Below are positions 9,480-17,355 of a DNA stretch of 27,143 nucleotides, piece by piece. Below the pieces are notes generated by a model, which did not search any database, was not told the origin of the DNA, and saw nothing but the letters and a program-made list of their open reading frames with translations. Position numbers and translations under genes: made by a program. This stretch comes from CAYVWB01 sp964455395 (GTDB lineage: Bacteria > Desulfobacterota > Desulfovibrionia > Desulfovibrionales > Desulfovibrionaceae), in NCBI GenBank assembly GCA_964455395.1, contig CAYVWB010000060.1, positions 1 through 27,143 of the forward strand. Direction: 5' to 3'. Numbering within the stretch: the first letter of the stretch is position 1; each line of letters starts with the position of its first letter.

Positions 9480-9690
9480 ACCGCCTTCTTGATGTTGAAC
9501 GCCATGGCGAGCAGGTGGAGTTGGCCTTGTACTTTCGCCAAGCCGACGTAGCGCGAACGCTGGAAGCCATAGCCCCGCCTGAACGTGCCGAAGACGCGCT
9601 CCACCACTTGCCGCACCGAGCTTGTGCCGAGGTTGCGCTGCTTGCGTGCAGGATGAAGCCGTCGGCTTCCGTCACGTGAGACGCTTGCCC
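9480..9690 (-). mobile_element. Remnant of an IS5-family transposase (C-terminal end)
   Basis: The minus strand reads ARKQRNLGTSSVRQVVER, then VFGTFRRGYGFQRSRYVG and LAKVQGQ ... AMAFNIKKAV. This is the C-terminal part of IS5-family DDE transposases: the catalytic Glu region VERxFG, followed by RxRYxGLAKxQ and a closing AxNLxKA. The upstream portion and both terminal inverted repeats are missing, and the few codons before 9650 seem to be in another frame. There is no stop or inverted repeat between the transposase end and the helicase fragment, so a deletion joined them. It marks the boundary between the defence island and the normal chromosome. Confidence 0.65.
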
Positions 9691-9818
9691 CCCTTCACGG
9701 CTTTTCGGTACAGCCGGCGCCCCCGGCGACGTCAGCGGAATTCGCAGCCGTCTGCCCCGATGGGGGTCGCGGGGTCGTGGCTGCCGCCTCCATGGAACGA
9801 GGCGAGCCTCCCCCCACT

Positions 9819-11132
9819 TCACACGACCTCCCGCCATGCCGTCAGCAACCGCGCCTGGGCCGTGGCGTCTTTCACCTGCAGACGCACGTATCCCGGGGCC
9901 ATGCCCGGGATATCGTCGCAACACCTGATGAGCACGCCCCGACGCGCAAGCCCTTCGGCAAGGGCTCCGCCATCCGCATCCGGAGCGAGCTGGACACAGA
10001 GGAAATTCGTGCGGGAAGGCAACACCCGCGCCACGCCGGGAGCCTCCGCCAGGGCCTTGGCGAAGCCGTTGCGCAACTCCGCAAGTCCCATCGGACCCGC
10101 TGGAGTGGACTGCGACGAAGCGCACGGCCTCGCTGCTTCCGCACACGCCCCCGCAGTTCCATGAAGTCGGTCGGCGCGGTAAGCGTCCACCTGTCCCAGA
10201 AAACGGACGCCGGCCGTCTGCGCCGGCGTGGTGACGGACCAGGGCGGCTGCAGCGCCGCCAGCCGCGCCACGGTCTCCGGCTGCGCCAACACGTAACCCA
10301 GCCGCAACCCGGGACAGCAGAAGGCCTTGGTGAGGGAGCCGATGGCCACCACCTCCACGGGGTCCTGCGACGCGAGAACGGGCGAAACGGGCGCCATCAA
10401 CGTCCTCCAAGCGCTTGCGGCGTAGCCCGACTCGCCGTGGAGGAACTCCCGGTAGGCCTGATCCACCACCACGCGCACCGGCCGCCCCCGTCGTCGCAGC
10501 AGCGTCACGAGCTCCGGCAGGCGGTCGTAGACCTGCCCCGTGGGGTTGTTGGGAGTGCAGAGCGTCAGACAATCGGCGTGAGCTGTCTCCAGCCGTCTCG
10601 CGAGGGTCTCCACCGCCCGGGAGGTGAGGCCGAAATCCTCCGCGGGGTCCAGGGGCTCCAGCTCCCAGGGGATGGCGAGCGCGTCCGCCATGCGTGCGTA
10701 CTCGGCGAAGATGGGCCCCACCAGCATCACTCGACGAGGTCGGAGGGCGGCGAAAGCGAGGAGAATGGCCTCGCTGGCGCCATGGGTTGGCAGGACGCAC
10801 GCGTCGGGAACCGCTTCATGGCAGGCGATGGCCGTAGCCAGGGCCGGGGCGCCCAGCTCCGGATAGGCCGTGTGCCCCAGGGATACGCCACGGAGCGCCT
10901 CGGCGGTTCGTGCGGCCACGAGCGTATCACAGTTGTTGGAGAAATCGAGAATGGCCTCTGGCGGCAATCCCAACTCCCGCGCCGTGGCGAGCACACGGCC
11001 GCCATGGGCTGCGTGGGACGAGACGTGCGCGGCGGCAGGGGCCTCCTGAGGCGCGTGACAACCCTGTGACGCCCGGGGGGTATCTCGGGAAAGGTTGGCC
11101 TTGGGGCCGCCTTTGGTGTATGGTGCAGTCAT
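9819..11132 (-). CDS. PLP-dependent aminotransferase class I/II, threonine-phosphate decarboxylase / histidinol-phosphate aminotransferase-like
   Basis: A 437-residue fold-type I PLP enzyme. Visible are HGG (~43-45), typical of CobD/CobC-type proteins; PNNPTG (~194-199); VVVDQAYREFL with the PLP-ring Asp (~224); and SLTKAFCCPGLRLGY with the PLP lysine K269. CobD-type enzymes decarboxylate threonine phosphate to aminopropanol phosphate for cobalamin, whereas HisC transaminates histidinol phosphate. The HGG start and LDFSNN favour the cobalamin-type branch, but sequence alone does not settle it. The N-terminal ~40 residues are low-complexity, and a stretch before FAKALAEAPGV matches the family poorly. 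ATG 11132 is the only good start that retains HGG, and it overlaps the start of the divergent lipoprotein gene. The transposase remnant lies downstream. Confidence 0.75.
   Translation of the reverse strand: MTAPYTKGGPKANLSRDTPRASQGCHAPQEAPAAAHVSSHAAHGGRVLATARELGLPPEAILDFSNNCDTLVAARTAEALRGVSLGHTAYPELGAPALATAIACHEAVPDACVLPTHGASEAILLAFAALRPRRVMLVGPIFAEYARMADALAIPWELEPLDPAEDFGLTSRAVETLARRLETAHADCLTLCTPNNPTGQVYDRLPELVTLLRRRGRPVRVVVDQAYREFLHGESGYAASAWRTLMAPVSPVLASQDPVEVVAIGSLTKAFCCPGLRLGYVLAQPETVARLAALQPPWSVTTPAQTAGVRFLGQVDAYRADRLHGTAGACAEAARPCASSQSTPAGPMGLAELRNGFAKALAEAPGVARVLPSRTNFLCVQLAPDADGGALAEGLARRGVLIRCCDDIPGMAPGYVRLQVKDATAQARLLTAWREVV
11095..11124 (+). promoter_or_regulatory. Possible promoter for the lipoprotein gene
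   Basis: TTGGCC (11095-11100) and TATGGT (11119-11124) are separated by 18 bp. Transcription would then begin at or just before ATG 11131, giving a nearly leaderless message, in line with the lack of a good Shine-Dalgarno. Support is weak, and the site would lie inside the aminotransferase gene. Confidence 0.25.
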
Positions 11133-11703
11133 GTTCCGGTCTTTTTCCATACGACTTGTGGGCTTGGCGATGCTGCTGGCGGCGTGCGCGGGGTGTGATC
11201 CTCTCGGTTTGAACGAGGGGTGCGACTTCTTCGCCGAGACGCCGCTGCGCGTGGCCATGGAAGGCCCTGTGGAGTTGTCGACGCCCACCCCCGTGATGCT
11301 CGCCGGGGTGCGCATCGGTCACGTCCGGGCTGTGGAGCTGACAGCCGACAACCGACCGGAGCTCCGGGTCTGCGTGCAGTCCGAGTATGTGGACAATCTG
11401 CGCCGCATGACCATTTTCTACGTGGATCGTACGTCCCCGACGACGACCGTGCAAGCCGAGCCGGAGGACGGCTCCGGCCCTGTGGATCTCGCCGCCGAGC
11501 CCCTTGTCTTTCCCGGGTTTTCCTCTTACGAAGCTTACACCGCCTGGCGCGCCGAGAATTTCCTCCGACAGGGCATGGAGACCATGTTCAAGGCCTTCGG
11601 GAAGCTTCTCGGCCCCCGCGCGCCCCAGCCGCCGCCGGAATCGTCGCCGGCCCCGACGCCGTCTCCCTCCCCCGAGTCGGACTCAGGCCCAAAGACGCTG
11701 TAA
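11131..11703 (+). CDS. Lipoprotein with MlaD/MCE-like domain
   Basis: A 190-residue protein with a lipoprotein signal: MFRSFSIRLVGLAMLLAAC, basic n-region, hydrophobic core and lipobox LAAC (Cys19), so it should be lipid-anchored and periplasmic. The next ~60 residues (LRVAMEGPVELSTPTPVMLA, GVRIGHVRAVEL, LRVCVQSEYVDNL) follow the MCE/MlaD pattern: a strand, a bound-lipid loop, then GVxVGxV. MCE proteins carry lipids between membranes. The C-terminal ~35 residues are a Pro/Ser-rich tail. No Mla ATPase or permease is adjacent, so it may work with components encoded elsewhere. ATG 11131 is preferred over TTG 11095 because it gives a standard signal peptide. Confidence 0.65.
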   Translation: MFRSFSIRLVGLAMLLAACAGCDPLGLNEGCDFFAETPLRVAMEGPVELSTPTPVMLAGVRIGHVRAVELTADNRPELRVCVQSEYVDNLRRMTIFYVDRTSPTTTVQAEPEDGSGPVDLAAEPLVFPGFSSYEAYTAWRAENFLRQGMETMFKAFGKLLGPRAPQPPPESSPAPTPSPSPESDSGPKTL

Positions 11704-11735
11704 TCGTTACCTTTCTCCAAAACACCCCCCGTGCC

Positions 11736-11764
11736 TTGCAGAAGCGCGCCCAAGCGCGTATGGT
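11736..11764 (+). promoter_or_regulatory. Candidate sigma-70 promoter of the FAD/FeS oxidoreductase gene
   Basis: TTGCAG (11736-11741) and TATGGT (11759-11764) are separated by exactly 17 bp and lie 46 bp before the start codon, which has its own AGAGAGG ribosome-binding site at 11794-11800. The gap from the lipoprotein gene is 106 bp with no intrinsic terminator, so read-through is also possible. Confidence 0.45.
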
Positions 11765-11809
11765 CTTGCGTTCTTCCAACGAGTCAAGTATCCAGAGAGG
11801 TTTTTCCTC

Positions 11810-14800
11810 ATGCCGCACAAAGGTCCTCATATTTCCATTCCATCGGAGCACCTCGTCTCGCGCGTCCTCGGCCTGTCCCCCGCCGAGTTGGACACGTGGC
11901 CGGAGTCCGTGCGCAGCCTTGCCGCGCAACTCGCCGAGGAGCTCTTTCTCGTCCGCTACAACCCCTACGTGGACCATGAGATGGTCCGCGAGTCCGTGCG
12001 CCGTCGGTTCCGTCAGGAAAAGCCGTCGCTCTCCCGGGAGTACGCCAGGTTCCTGGACAAGAGCATCCGCCGCTTCTGGCGGGAAGTGGAGGAAGACGTG
12101 CGCTTCCGCCGCGACCTCATCAAGCGTTTGGAGGAAGTGCTGGACAGCGACTCCGTGGACGCCTCCCCGGCAAGCCTCGTGCAGTCCTCCACGGACGCCA
12201 CGGACCTGCGCATGGCTTTGCCCATGCTCGTGGTCACCCCCAAGAACACGGACCAGATCCGCCACGTGGTGCGCCTCGCCAACGAAATGGACTTCGTGGT
12301 GGTGCCCCGCGGCGGCGGCTCCGGCGCCACCGGCGGCGCCATCCCCGCGCACCAGCGCACGGTCATCCTTTCCTTGGCGAAGTGCAAGCAGATAACCCGC
12401 GTGGACCCCGAGGAGCGCGTGCTCTGCGCGCAAGCCGGCGTCATCACCTTGCAAGCCATCCAGGCAGCAGCCAAGGAGGGCATGCTGCTCACCGTGGACC
12501 CGGCCTCCAAGGCTGCGTCCTCCCTGGGCGGCAACATCTCGGAGAACGCCGGGGGTCCCTTCGCTTTCGAATACGGGACCACGCTGGACCAGATTCTTTC
12601 CTACACGCTGGTGACCCCCACGGGGGATGTGGTGGAAGTACACCGCAAAGACCACCCACGCCACAAGATTTTGCCCACGGAGCACGCCGTCTTCGAGGTG
12701 GTTGACGAGAAAGGCGCGGTCAAGGAGACCATCAGTCTGCCCGGCGACCAGATTCGCGGCTTGGGCTTGGGCAAGGACGTCACCAACAAGTTCCTCGGCG
12801 GTTTGCCCGGCGTACAGAAGGAAGGCGTGGACGGGGTCATCACCCACGCGTGTTTCACGTGCTTTCCCAAGCTGGCGCACTCGCGCGTGCTCTGCCTGGA
12901 ATTCTTCGGCCGCAGCATGCACAACGCCATGCTCGTCATCCGGGACGTGGTGGGCTTGCGGGACGCCATCCGCCGCGAGGGCGATCTGGTGAAGATTTCC
13001 GCGCTTGAGGAATTCGGCGTCAAATATGTCCAAGCCATCGAGTATCAAAAAAAGTCAACCACCTACGAGGGCGATCCCATCTCCGTGCTCATCCTGCAGC
13101 TGGACAGCGACCACGTGGAGGCCCTGGACCAGGCTGTCTCCAACATCGTGGACATCGTGGGCCCCTACGACCAGGTGGACGTCTTCGCCGCGGAGGACGA
13201 AAAGCAAGCCGAAATCTTCTGGGAGGACCGCCACAAGCTTTCCGCCATCGCCAAACGCACCTCCGGCTTCAAGATCAACGAGGACATCGTCATCCCCCTG
13301 GACGTCATCCCCGAGTTCTCGGACTTCCTGGAACAGCTGAACCTGGAGTACATGGCCAAGGCCTATCGCGCCGCCTTGCAGGAAGTGGTGCGGCTGGAGG
13401 GCGTGGCGCCGGACGATGACTTCATCCGCATGGAGATGGAGGTGACCTCCCAGATCCTCGCGCAGAAGATCACCGCCAAGGAGCTGACCGATCAGGAACT
13501 GGAAGTGCAAGCCGGCTTCTTCTTTCTGGACGTGGTGAGCCGCTACAAACGGTTGGAGGAGCCCATCCTCAAGATTCGTGACCGCATGCACGCCACGCGG
13601 GTCATCATCGCCAACCACATGCATGCAGGCGACGGCAACTGCCACGTGAACCTGCCGGTGAACTCCAACGACCCGGAGATGCTGCACAACGCGCACGAAG
13701 CCGCGGGACGCGTGTTCGAGAAGGTCCTCTCCATGGGCGGCGCCGTCTCCGGCGAGCACGGCATCGGCGTCACCAAGATAGACTTCCTGCAAGACGAGAA
13801 GATCGCAGCGCTGAAGCAATACAAGAAGCTGGTGGACCCCAACAACGTGTTGAACACGGGCAAACTGACGCAGCGCAAGCCCCCGGTCGAGCCCTACACC
13901 TTCAGCTTCAACCGGCTCATCGAGGACATCCGCGCCTCGGGTCTGCCGGACAAGGACCGGCTCATCTCCCTGTTGCGGTCCATCCAGGTCTGCACGCGCT
14001 GCGGCAAATGCAAGCAGGTCTGCCCCATGTTCTATCCGGAGGAGTCGCTCATCGCGCACCCCCGCAACAAGAACATCAGTCTCGGCGCGCTCATCGAGGC
14101 CATCTACTACTCCCAGGTGAACCGCGGCGAACCGGACCCCCACTTGCTGCACTCCCTGAAAGACCTCATGGAGCACTGCACCGGCTGCGGCAAGTGCACC
14201 GCCGTGTGCCCCGTGAAGATAGACACCGCCAAAGCCACGCTGGACATGCGCGCCTTTCTGGACTCCAAAGGCGCCGGCGGGCATCCCATCAAGACCCGCA
14301 TGCTGAACTTCCTGGCTGGCGCGCCAGCGCAACGAGTGCCCCGCGTGGCGCGGCACGCCGCTGCAGCGCAGAACCTGGCGAACCACGCTCTGGGCCTGGT
14401 GCCGCACCGGTGGCGCCGCCACATCGATCACCCCATGATGGAGCCCGGCCCTCGGTTGGGGCTGAAGAACCTCGCCTCGGGTCTGCACCTGGAGCGCGGC
14501 TCCATCTTCCTGCCGGCGCATCTGGCGGAGGAGCAGGCGCGCTACGTGCGTCGCGGCGCCGAAGCCGGCGAAGCTCCGCCCATCGAAGCGGTGTTCTATT
14601 TCCCGGGGTGCGGCGGAGGGCTCTTCTTCCGCACCATCGGGCTGGCGGCCGTGATGCTGCTGCTGGATCACGGATACGCCGTGGTCGTGCCCAGGGACCA
14701 CCTCTGCTGCGGCTACCCCCTGCTCGTCAACGGCAGCGAAGAGGCCTTCCACACCAACCAGGCGCGCAACCTTTACGCCATCCGCAAGCTGCTGACGGAC

Positions 14801-15439
14801 GCCGCCACGGAAGGGCTGCACGTCCGCTCCATCCTCACCTCGTGCGGCTCGTGCCGCGACGGGCTGGCGCATTACGATCTGGACGCGTTCCTGCGGGAAG
14901 CGCTCATCCACCAGGACGTGACCCAGTTCCTCATCGCCAAGCAGTTGGAGACGACCGAGCCCGCGCCCATGGCGGAGACCGCGAGCCCTCTGCTCTACCA
15001 CGCCTCCTGTCACGCGGAGTGGTCCGGTCTGAGCGGACCCAAGGCCTCGGAAGCATACCGCAAAGCACTGGAAACGCTCACGAAACGGCCCGTGCGCATC
15101 TCCCCCGGCTGTTGCGGCGAATCCGGTTTGGGCGCTGTCACCTCCCCGCAGATCTACAACCGGGTGCGTCATCGCAAGCAAGCGCAGCTGTTGCAGGACC
15201 TCGCCGGCTACGAGCCGGATTCCCCCATCATCGTGGGGTGCCCCTCCTGCAAGATCGGCGTGGGTCGCAGCGCCATGGCCCTGAACGCCAACCAGCCCGT
15301 GCTGCACACTCTGGAGCACATCGCCGCCATGCGCCACGGCCCCAAGTGGGAGAAACGCATGCGCAAGGCCGCCGCGGCTTCCCACCCCAAGGAGGGCGTG
15401 CGTTTGATCGACTTCGAAGACGTGCTGGCCGGCGCGTGA
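11810..15439 (+). CDS. FAD- and [4Fe-4S]-binding oxidoreductase, D-lactate dehydrogenase (Dld-II/GlcD-GlpC fusion) type
   Basis: A 1,209-residue fusion. An N-terminal PCMH-type FAD domain (TPKNTDQI ... PRGGGSGATGG, ~140-180; NISENAGGPFAFEYG) is followed by a FAD-oxidase C domain containing MHAGDGNCHVNLP and SGEHGIG. Two CxxCxxCxxxCP ferredoxin motifs come next, CTRCGKCKQVCP at ~728 and CTGCGKCTAVCP at ~790, then two CCG (cysteine-rich) domains: PGCGGG ... LCCGYP at ~935-970 and ASCHAEW ... PGCCGE at ~1065-1105. This is the arrangement of membrane-associated D-lactate/2-hydroxyacid dehydrogenases, in which FAD oxidises the hydroxyacid and the FeS/CCG module passes electrons to the quinone pool or a partner. 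Such long fusions are common in lactate-oxidising sulfate reducers. The start ATG 11810 has AGAGAGG upstream. The substrate (D-lactate, glycolate or another hydroxyacid) is not fixed by sequence. Confidence 0.85.
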   Translation: MPHKGPHISIPSEHLVSRVLGLSPAELDTWPESVRSLAAQLAEELFLVRYNPYVDHEMVRESVRRRFRQEKPSLSREYARFLDKSIRRFWREVEEDVRFRRDLIKRLEEVLDSDSVDASPASLVQSSTDATDLRMALPMLVVTPKNTDQIRHVVRLANEMDFVVVPRGGGSGATGGAIPAHQRTVILSLAKCKQITRVDPEERVLCAQAGVITLQAIQAAAKEGMLLTVDPASKAASSLGGNISENAGGPFAFEYGTTLDQILSYTLVTPTGDVVEVHRKDHPRHKILPTEHAVFEVVDEKGAVKETISLPGDQIRGLGLGKDVTNKFLGGLPGVQKEGVDGVITHACFTCFPKLAHSRVLCLEFFGRSMHNAMLVIRDVVGLRDAIRREGDLVKISALEEFGVKYVQAIEYQKKSTTYEGDPISVLILQLDSDHVEALDQAVSNIVDIVGPYDQVDVFAAEDEKQAEIFWEDRHKLSAIAKRTSGFKINEDIVIPLDVIPEFSDFLEQLNLEYMAKAYRAALQEVVRLEGVAPDDDFIRMEMEVTSQILAQKITAKELTDQELEVQAGFFFLDVVSRYKRLEEPILKIRDRMHATRVIIANHMHAGDGNCHVNLPVNSNDPEMLHNAHEAAGRVFEKVLSMGGAVSGEHGIGVTKIDFLQDEKIAALKQYKKLVDPNNVLNTGKLTQRKPPVEPYTFSFNRLIEDIRASGLPDKDRLISLLRSIQVCTRCGKCKQVCPMFYPEESLIAHPRNKNISLGALIEAIYYSQVNRGEPDPHLLHSLKDLMEHCTGCGKCTAVCPVKIDTAKATLDMRAFLDSKGAGGHPIKTRMLNFLAGAPAQRVPRVARHAAAAQNLANHALGLVPHRWRRHIDHPMMEPGPRLGLKNLASGLHLERGSIFLPAHLAEEQARYVRRGAEAGEAPPIEAVFYFPGCGGGLFFRTIGLAAVMLLLDHGYAVVVPRDHLCCGYPLLVNGSEEAFHTNQARNLYAIRKLLTDAATEGLHVRSILTSCGSCRDGLAHYDLDAFLREALIHQDVTQFLIAKQLETTEPAPMAETASPLLYHASCHAEWSGLSGPKASEAYRKALETLTKRPVRISPGCCGESGLGAVTSPQIYNRVRHRKQAQLLQDLAGYEPDSPIIVGCPSCKIGVGRSAMALNANQPVLHTLEHIAAMRHGPKWEKRMRKAAAASHPKEGVRLIDFEDVLAGA

Positions 15440-15482
15440 GCCCTTCGCCCCTCCGCCCAAGTCAGCCATTCCAGGATGTCCC

Positions 15483-15515
15483 GGGAGAGGTCCCCTCCGG
15501 CGCAGGGGCTCTCCC
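15483..15515 (+). other. Strong hairpin downstream of the oxidoreductase gene
   Basis: GGGAGAG (15483-15489), a 2-base bulge and CCCC pair with GGGG and CTCTCCC (ending 15515) around a 9-base loop, giving 11 base pairs. The nearest T-run (15533-15537) is ~18 bases further on, so this is not a textbook intrinsic terminator. It may protect the 3' end or act as a processing or attenuation element before the aminotransferase gene. Confidence 0.4.
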
Positions 15516-15623
15516 AGGAGGTCTCGCACCAGCTTTTTCTTCGGGATGACACGCGGCGTGCGCCGCCGGACCACGCCGCATCATACGTCGTCCCCGCCTC
15601 TCCACAACTCGCCGAGGTACGCC

Positions 15624-16808
15624 ATGGACGCCTTGCCCAGACTCGACACCGCCGATTTCGCCGCGCTGGAGCTTTTCATCACCGGCCCCACCTACATCCG
15701 GCCCGAGGTGAAACGCGCCGCGACCTTGCCGGAATTCGGCCACCGGGACGCAGAAGCCGCCAAACGTTTCGATCCCATCTTCATGCATTTACGCACCGTG
15801 GCCGGTCTCCCCCCGGATTCAGCCATCCAGCCCGCCATCCTCAACGGCAGCGGCACCAACGCCATGGAGTGCGCAGTGCGCTCCCTCGTCAACGACGACG
15901 AGACCATCCTCGCCGTCACCATGGGCGCCTTCGGCGCGCTCTTCCACAAGCTTGCGCAGGTCAACGGGAAACGCGTGGTGGAGCTCGCCTTCGCCCCCGG
16001 CGAGACCGTGGCCATGGACCGCCTCGCAGCAGCTCTGAAGGAGCACACGCCCGCGCTGGTGCTGCTGACGCATAACGAGACCTCCACCGGCGTGACTTCG
16101 GACATCGCGCAGGGGGTGGCGCTGGCTCATGAACACGGCGCGCTCGCAGCGGTGGACGGCGTCTCCCTTTTCGGGGGGGTCGCTCTCGAAATGGCGTCCA
16201 TCAACCCGGATTTCTACGCCACCGCCACCCAGAAGTGTCTTGCCCTTCCGGCTGGCTTCGGCATTGCTTTCGTCGGGCCCGACGCCGCCGCCAAAGCCGA
16301 GCGCGTCGAACGCCGCGGCTACATCACGGACCTCCTCGCGCATCTGGAGAAAGCAGCCAAGGGCCAGACGCTCACCACGCCGAACACCGCGCTCGCCAAC
16401 CAGCTGGCCGTGCAACTGGATCACATCGTGCACGAGGAAGGCGTCGCCAACCGCGCTGCGCGGCACCTCGCCATGCGCGACATGGTGGCTGAGTTCGTCG
16501 CGACGCTGGAGGGGTTCGACCGTCTCGCGCCAGCGGCGTTCGCCTCGCCGAGTCTCACCGCCGTGCAAGCGCCCGCCGGCGCATCCGTGGCGGACCTGAA
16601 GGCCCTCAAGGAGACCATGCGCGCCAAGGGGTTCCTCTTCGACCCCGGGTACGGCAAACTCAACACGGCTCTGGAGCGCGAGCACAAACGGCCCATCTTC
16701 CGCATCGGCCACATGGGCGACGTGCAGCCGGCCATGCTGGAGAGGTACCTGGAAGCCTTGCGGCCTGCGCTGCAAGCCCTTGCGACGACGGCCGCCAGCC
16801 GCAGCTGA
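15624..16808 (+). CDS. Class V aminotransferase (serine-pyruvate / alanine-glyoxylate type)
   Basis: A 394-residue PLP enzyme of the class V family. It opens with LFITGPTYIRPEV, the usual 'GPT/GPS' substrate loop, then GSGTNAMECAV (PLP phosphate region, ~75-85), THNETSTGV (~149-157), AAVDGVSLFGG with the PLP-ring Asp (~178), and ATATQKCLALPAG with the PLP lysine K204. Such enzymes transaminate small amino acids (serine, alanine) against glyoxylate or pyruvate. The start ATG 15624 is chosen because the family homology begins there and CGAGG lies ~8 bases upstream; earlier in-frame codons are low-complexity. It is followed by ruvX after 43 bp. The exact substrate pair cannot be decided from sequence. 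Confidence 0.8.
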   Translation: MDALPRLDTADFAALELFITGPTYIRPEVKRAATLPEFGHRDAEAAKRFDPIFMHLRTVAGLPPDSAIQPAILNGSGTNAMECAVRSLVNDDETILAVTMGAFGALFHKLAQVNGKRVVELAFAPGETVAMDRLAAALKEHTPALVLLTHNETSTGVTSDIAQGVALAHEHGALAAVDGVSLFGGVALEMASINPDFYATATQKCLALPAGFGIAFVGPDAAAKAERVERRGYITDLLAHLEKAAKGQTLTTPNTALANQLAVQLDHIVHEEGVANRAARHLAMRDMVAEFVATLEGFDRLAPAAFASPSLTAVQAPAGASVADLKALKETMRAKGFLFDPGYGKLNTALEREHKRPIFRIGHMGDVQPAMLERYLEALRPALQALATTAASRS

Positions 16809-16851
16809 GACGTTCCGGAGGCGTCGCGTCTCCGTGTGACGGTGGAGCGGA

Positions 16852-17352
16852 ATGATGAAAATCCTTGGCGTCGACTACGGAGAAAAGCGCGTGGGTCTGG
16901 CCGTGAGCGACCCCGAGCAAACGCTGGCTTTTCCCCTCAAAACACTGTACAATACAAGTCGAAAACAAGTGGTGCGCGACATCGTGGCCCTCATGCGGGA
17001 GCACGCGTGCGAAGCCGTCGCCCTGGGCGTGCCCACCGGCAGCCCCGAGCGGTTCGAGACGGCTCCTGCGGTTTTTCATGATGACGCCAAGCCGGCCAGC
17101 CCCCCCGAAGAGCCGCTCGTCGTGCGCCAGATACACAACGTGGCGGCCAGTCTGCAGCGGCGCGGCGTGACCGTCCATCTGGTGGACGAGACGTTGACCT
17201 CCCACGCAGCCGAAGCGGACCTTCTGGAGGTGGGCCTCACGGCGAAACGACGCGACGCCCTCCGGGACCAGCAAGCCGCCGTCCACATCCTCAATGCGTT
17301 CATGGACCGACGCCGCAACACGACGAGCCCTGATCCGCAAGCATCCAACTAG
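16852..17352 (+). CDS. ruvX: Putative Holliday junction resolvase RuvX/YqgF
   Basis: A 166-residue RNase H-like nuclease. The first strand ILGVDYGEKRVGLAVSD carries the catalytic Asp (D8), LGVP(T)G follows (~58-63), VDETLTSHAAE has the second acidic site (~112-114), and RDQQAAVHIL carries the last Asp (~139). YqgF proteins process Holliday junctions and/or the 5' end of pre-16S rRNA. The chain is ~25-30 residues longer than E. coli YqgF because of a Pro/Glu-rich insertion at ~70-88 (APAVFHDDAKPASPPEE). GGAG lies just upstream of the tandem ATGATG start. Its stop is 3 bases before mltG, forming a two-gene unit often seen in bacteria. Confidence 0.9.
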   Translation: MMKILGVDYGEKRVGLAVSDPEQTLAFPLKTLYNTSRKQVVRDIVALMREHACEAVALGVPTGSPERFETAPAVFHDDAKPASPPEEPLVVRQIHNVAASLQRRGVTVHLVDETLTSHAAEADLLEVGLTAKRRDALRDQQAAVHILNAFMDRRRNTTSPDPQASN

Positions 17353-17355
17353 ACC

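Noticed and set aside
9691..9818. tRNA or attachment site at the island edge
   Set aside because: No cloverleaf, anticodon arm or direct repeat could be found in this stretch; nothing recognisable is seen there.
9235..10800. Long open frame antisense-shifted across the helicase, IS and aminotransferase region
   Set aside because: It is very Gly/Arg/Ala/Pro-rich with no recognisable domain, and it overlaps genes with clear motifs. It is typical of an open shadow frame in GC-rich DNA.
13055..15574. 839-codon open frame opposite the FAD/FeS gene
   Set aside because: It runs opposite a well-supported oxidoreductase, is His/Gln/Val-biased and shows no motif. It results from codon bias of the sense strand.
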